Source: Verrucomicrobiaceae bacterium UBA2429
Lineage (GTDB): Bacteria; Verrucomicrobiota; Verrucomicrobiia; Verrucomicrobiales; Verrucomicrobiaceae
Reading direction: 5' to 3'
Length of the DNA: 64,000 nucleotides
NCBI GenBank assembly: GCA_002343505.1
Contig: DDQZ01000024.1
Span: 62,404 to 126,403, forward strand
The notes under the pieces are model-generated. The model saw only the letters and a list, made by a program, of their open reading frames with translations. It ran no database searches and was not told the origin of the DNA. A program made the position numbers and the translations under genes. This document shows positions 60,598 through 64,000 of this stretch, in pieces. Every line of letters starts with the position of its first letter. Position 1 is the first letter of the stretch.

Positions 60598-60664
60598 GCC
60601 GGGGGGCGGGAAAACGGCCAACCAAAACGCCGGCCGCCCATGGCGGACATAACAAGGCATTCTC

Positions 60665-61480
60665 ATGAACAAACTGAACATTCTGGCGCTGGGCATCTTC
60701 CTCGCGGGAGTCGTCTCTGTGTTCACACTGGACACGCCCGTGACGCGGGACATCCAGGGCCGCGTGATGGCCGCGCTGTCCCCCTTCATCCACTCCAGCG
60801 CGGCCATCGAAAGCGGCGTCGCCGAGGCCGCCGCTCCCGCGCTTGACCCGCGCCAGCTCAAGATCGAAAACGAGCGCCTGCAGATCGAGGTCGAAAGGCT
60901 GCGCATCGTCTCCCAGCAGTTCGCGCAGACCCAGGAGGAGAACAACAAGCTGCGCGAGCTCATCGAGTTCAAGCAGGCCAGCCCCTTCAAGCTCGCGGGG
61001 GCGCGGGTGGTCAAGCGCGTGTCCAGCACCTGGTGGAACAGCATGATCATTGACAAGGGTTCCCTCGACGGCCTTGCCACGGACAGCCCTGTCATCAGCG
61101 CGTCGGGGCTTGTCGGCAAAACAGGCAAGCTGGCTCCGCGCATGGCCGAAGTCATCCTGCTCACTGACGAGATGTGCCGCGTGTCCGCGAAGGTGGAGGG
61201 CACGCTGGAGCAGGGCATCCTGGCCGGGGAGCGGGGCGGGCTGGACATGCGCCCGGATTTGCGCCTCCAGTTCCTCGGCAAAGGCGCGCAAATCAATCCC
61301 GGCGCCAATGTCATTTCCACCGGCGAAGGCGGCGTCTTCCCCCCCGGCCTGCTCATCGGGCGGGTGAAGCGTTTTGAAATCAAGGATCTCTACGGAGTGG
61401 CCGTCGTCGAGCCCGCGGCGGACTTCGCCACGCTGGAGCATGTTTTCGTGGTGGAAATGCAGTCAGACACCGAACCGTAA
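60665..61480 (+). CDS. mreC: Rod shape-determining protein MreC
   Basis: The 271-residue protein has one N-terminal membrane helix (MNKLNILALGIFLAGVVSVF), a coiled coil (LKIENERLQIEVERLRIVSQ, QTQEENNKLRELIEFKQ) and the beta-barrel periplasmic part with WWNSMIIDKGSLDGLATDSP, VISASGLVGKTGKLAPRMAE, LLTDEMCRVSAKVE and NPGANVISTGEGGVFPPGLL. These are MreC features. It forms periplasmic filaments that activate PBP2/RodA. The 7-base gap to mreD suggests one transcript. Confidence 0.95.
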   Translation: MNKLNILALGIFLAGVVSVFTLDTPVTRDIQGRVMAALSPFIHSSAAIESGVAEAAAPALDPRQLKIENERLQIEVERLRIVSQQFAQTQEENNKLRELIEFKQASPFKLAGARVVKRVSSTWWNSMIIDKGSLDGLATDSPVISASGLVGKTGKLAPRMAEVILLTDEMCRVSAKVEGTLEQGILAGERGGLDMRPDLRLQFLGKGAQINPGANVISTGEGGVFPPGLLIGRVKRFEIKDLYGVAVVEPAADFATLEHVFVVEMQSDTEP

Positions 61481-61487
61481 TCCGGCC

Positions 61488-62099
61488 ATGGTCTTTTATC
61501 CGGTCACCTTCCTCCTGCTGCTGCTCACCTTCGTGGTGCAGGAGTTCATACCCGGCATTCCCATGGCCCAGTTTGCCACGCTGTTTCTGCCGCCGGTGTT
61601 TTTCTTCGCGGCGTCCGTGGCCGTCCCCTTCCCCATGATGCTCGTGCTCGCCTTTGTGACCGGCGGGCTGTGGGACGCGCGCCACATGCCGGTGGCAGCC
61701 TCGGTGGCCAGCACCACCTCCGGGGCGATGATGACAGGAGCGTCATCCGAGGCGGCGGCTCCAGGAGCCTTTGGATTCGGCATCTCCATCCTGTTGTTCG
61801 GCCTGCTCGGCAGCTTCCTTCAAGGCGTGCGCCCGCTCTTCAAGCGCGGCAGGCTGGAGCTTCCCGTGCTGCTGGTGGGCTTCACCACCTTTGCCTGGCT
61901 GCTCACCGAATACCTGGTGATGACCTTCCTGCGCGGCTCGCTCTTTTTCCCGCCCAGTGTGTGGGTGAAAATGGTGACCGCCAGCCTGCTGGCGATGCTC
62001 GCCTCGCCGCTCATCTTCCTGCTGCTTTACTCCCTGGCCGGCCTTTCCCGTTACGAGATCAAGTACGAGGGCCTCACCTTCTCCTTCGATGGTCGTTAA
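61488..62099 (+). CDS. mreD: Rod shape-determining protein MreD-like membrane protein
   Basis: From ATG 61488 (MVFYPVTFLLLLLTFVVQEF) the protein is 203 residues with about five hydrophobic segments (FLPPVFFFAASVAVPFPMML, ISILLFGLLGSFLQG, LPVLLVGFTTFAWLLTEYLV, VTASLLAMLASPLIFLLLYS). Sequence conservation is low in MreD, and the name rests mainly on size, topology and position between mreC and mrdA. Its end overlaps the mrdA start by 11 bases. Confidence 0.82.
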   Translation: MVFYPVTFLLLLLTFVVQEFIPGIPMAQFATLFLPPVFFFAASVAVPFPMMLVLAFVTGGLWDARHMPVAASVASTTSGAMMTGASSEAAAPGAFGFGISILLFGLLGSFLQGVRPLFKRGRLELPVLLVGFTTFAWLLTEYLVMTFLRGSLFFPPSVWVKMVTASLLAMLASPLIFLLLYSLAGLSRYEIKYEGLTFSFDGR

Positions 62100-64000
62100 A
62101 TACCGCCTCCGTCTCCACCTGCTCACACTCGCCATGCTGTGCGGGTTCGGGCTGCTTGTGTACAGGCTGTGGTCGCTCCAAATAGACCGCCATGAGGAAT
62201 TCGTGAACAAAGTGCCGGAGGCGCGCCAGCAGCGCGCGCGCATCCCCGGAGTGCGCGGCGAGATCAAAGACCGCAACGGCGTCGTGCTGGCCACCAACAA
62301 GGCCGGTTTCGAAGTGCAGGTGAACCTGCGCGATGTGTATGACGAGTACGTCCGCCAGTGCAAAATCAAGAAAATGGACATTCCGACGGTGGACTTCGAA
62401 TTCCTCGACCGCGGACTGCCGCGCAAACGCGAGGAGGCGGACATCGTCACCATGTTCCAGGAACTGATCGTCAGCCGGCTCAACGAGATGGGGCTCGCCG
62501 CCGAATTCAACGCCGAGCAGGACTTGCGCGTGCATTACCGCAGCTTTGGAGGCGCCATCCCGTGGGTTTACCGGGACAACCTCACCTTCGCCGAGCTCAG
62601 CCATTTCGCCGAGCACAACCTGGCCCTGCCGGGCGTCACGGTGGCGGCGCGCGGATCGCGGGTATATCCCCTCGGCTCGCTGGCCTGCCACCTCATGGGC
62701 TATGTGCGCATGCCGGACGACCAGCGTGTCTCCCCCGAGGAGCGCAAGGGCTGGGACTATTATGTTCCGGACGAGTACGGCGGCGCCGGCGTGGAAAAAA
62801 GTTTCGACTCGCACCTCCGCGGCAAGCCCGGTGTGCGTGTCATGCAACTCAACGAGCGCGGGCGCCCTGTCGGCGAGGTCAGCTATGAGGAGCCCCGCAA
62901 AGGGGACGACGTCTATCTGACCCTGGACGCGCGCATCCAGTTCATCGCCGAGCGCGCACTGATAGACGGCAAAATCGGCCGCGGCTCCGTTGTCGTCGTC
63001 TCACCGCAAAACGGCGAGGTCCTGGCCATGGCCTCCGTCCCGAACTATGACCCCAACCGTTTCATCCCCAGCATCAAGCAGGCTGACTGGAACGAACTGC
63101 TGGGAAACCACACCGTGCCCCTGCTCAACCGCTCCATCCGCAGCTTCGTCCCCGGCTCCACCTACAAGGTGCCGATCGCCCTGGCGGGCTGCCTGGCCAA
63201 AATCCAGGGGCACCACTTCAACTGCTCCGGCAGTGTCACCTACGGCACCAAGGCCATGCAGTGCTGGATCCAGCGCCAGAGCGGCGGCTCTCACGGCTCC
63301 CTCGGCTTGAGTGACGCGCTCATGCGCTCCTGCAACTGCTTCTTCTACCAATACGGCAACACTGCGGGCATAGACAACATCACACGCGTCGGCAAAATGC
63401 TCGGCCTAGGCGAGCGCACCGGCATTGAACTTGAGGAGGACGACGGCGGCATCCTCCCCAATCCCGACTGGCTGCGCCAGGCCAGCCCGCGCGAGCGCTG
63501 GAGCAACGGCCACACCGCCAACGTCTCCATCGGCCAGGGCAGCGTGCTCGCATCCCCGCTGCAGATGGCCTGCGTCACCGCCGCCGTCGCCTCCGGCAAG
63601 TCCTGGAAGCCGCATTTGCTGAAAAAAGTCATGGAGGGAGATCATCCCGTCTTCGAAAAGCAGCCCGAAATGCGCGCCGACCTTGCCCAGCACTTCCCAG
63701 CCAAAGACCTCGAAACCGTCCGCAACGGCATGTGGAAGGTCGTCAACGCCCAGGGCGGCACCGCCCGCGCCGCACGCATCGAAGGCGTCGAGGTGGCCGG
63801 CAAGACCGGCACCGCCCAAAACAGGAGGCGCGACGAACGCAATGTCCCTGTCGAGGACAACCACACCCTTTTCATCAGCTTCGCCCCCTATGTGAACGCC
63901 AAATACGCCGTCTGCATCCTCGTCCAGGGCGGCAAGTCCGGCGGCGGCTGCGCGGCCCCGGTGGCGCAGCGCGTGCTCGAACAATCCCTCGCCCTCGACA
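62089..64000 (+). CDS. mrdA: Penicillin-binding protein 2, elongation transpeptidase, cut by window end
   Basis: The frame from ATG 62089 (MVVKYRLRLHLLTLAMLCGF) stays open to the window end, giving at least 637 residues. It has an N-terminal membrane helix, a pedestal part (RIPGVRGEIKDRNGVVLATN, GSRVYPLGSLACHLMGYVR, GAGVEKSFDSHLRGKPG) and the transpeptidase domain with catalytic Ser357 in FVPGSTYKVP (SxxK), SCN at about 414-416 and KTGTAQ at about 572. It makes the peptide cross-links of lateral wall growth with RodA and Mre proteins. The end is outside the window. Confidence 0.95.
   Translation, partial: MVVKYRLRLHLLTLAMLCGFGLLVYRLWSLQIDRHEEFVNKVPEARQQRARIPGVRGEIKDRNGVVLATNKAGFEVQVNLRDVYDEYVRQCKIKKMDIPTVDFEFLDRGLPRKREEADIVTMFQELIVSRLNEMGLAAEFNAEQDLRVHYRSFGGAIPWVYRDNLTFAELSHFAEHNLALPGVTVAARGSRVYPLGSLACHLMGYVRMPDDQRVSPEERKGWDYYVPDEYGGAGVEKSFDSHLRGKPGVRVMQLNERGRPVGEVSYEEPRKGDDVYLTLDARIQFIAERALIDGKIGRGSVVVVSPQNGEVLAMASVPNYDPNRFIPSIKQADWNELLGNHTVPLLNRSIRSFVPGSTYKVPIALAGCLAKIQGHHFNCSGSVTYGTKAMQCWIQRQSGGSHGSLGLSDALMRSCNCFFYQYGNTAGIDNITRVGKMLGLGERTGIELEEDDGGILPNPDWLRQASPRERWSNGHTANVSIGQGSVLASPLQMACVTAAVASGKSWKPHLLKKVMEGDHPVFEKQPEMRADLAQHFPAKDLETVRNGMWKVVNAQGGTARAARIEGVEVAGKTGTAQNRRRDERNVPVEDNHTLFISFAPYVNAKYAVCILVQGGKSGGGCAAPVAQRVLEQSLALD

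Noticed and set aside
59491..61383. Minus-strand frame of 630 codons across mreB-mreC
   Set aside because: Antisense of clearly recognised mreB and mreC.

Overview
The window looks like a chromosomal segment from a Verrucomicrobia-type bacterium of the PVC group. The basis is high G+C, several families typical of that group (PVC-type heme-binding beta-propeller/HEAT/CxxCH giants, a DUF1588/DUF1585 cytochrome-like protein, a DUF1552 Tat-type protein, PQQ-like propellers, a DUF1080 fusion), and core genes in a Gram-negative arrangement (mreB-mreC-mreD-mrdA, uppS, nadC, mnmA, argC-argJ). Shine-Dalgarno sites are often weak or absent. No rRNA, tRNA, CRISPR array, integrase or transposase was seen.

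Layout. 1-9.3 kb: a site-2 protease start, an outer-membrane barrel, an NsrR-like Rrf2 regulator divergent from an exported YHS-globin fusion, a two-lobed esterase-like hydrolase, mnmA, cupin, Dabb protein, uppS and an Ldh2-type dehydrogenase. 9.3-10.1 kb is a decayed stretch. 10.1-18.2 kb: PVC cytochrome/propeller protein, SGNH hydrolase, nadC, DUF1588/DUF1585 cytochrome. 18.4-41.3 kb is an accessory region: it opens with a broken DUF1016 gene, a coupled nucleotidyltransferase/small-protein pair, a PQQ-like propeller and a frameshifted XRE regulator, then becomes a dense metal-efflux island. The island holds a P1B ATPase, two complete RND tripartite pumps, a CDF transporter and about ten small exported Cys/His-rich proteins. 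41.7-49.7 kb: DUF1552 protein, argJ, argC, a CPBP protease, an AMP-ligase fusion, a 41-bp tandem hairpin array and a short sialidase-like gene. 49.8-57 kb: a second nucleotidyltransferase pair, a sulfatase remnant, 31-bp hairpin repeats, a DUF1080-PVC cytochrome fusion, a HAD phosphatase and a PQQ propeller. 57-59.3 kb: a permease plus a His-rich TIGR03943-type subunit. 59.6-64 kb: the mre/PBP2 cell-shape operon, cut by the window end.

How the genes work together. The metal island is the most interesting part. Pump 1 (OMF 31966-33216, adaptor 30771-31946, RND 27591-30767) and pump 2 (OMF 39545-40816, short adaptor 38834-39532, RND 34330-37473) each begin with a small exported Cys/His protein and are each followed downstream by a member of one small exported family. 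That family has a C-terminal C-x2-C-x6-C-x-C tail. A third member lies just beyond the ATPase. Pump 2 also contains an exported 18-cysteine metallothionein-like protein and a CDF transporter. I read this as an envelope metal-buffering set, with dedicated periplasmic metal binders feeding dedicated pumps. That reading is inference from motifs and gene order, and the transported metal cannot be told from sequence alone.
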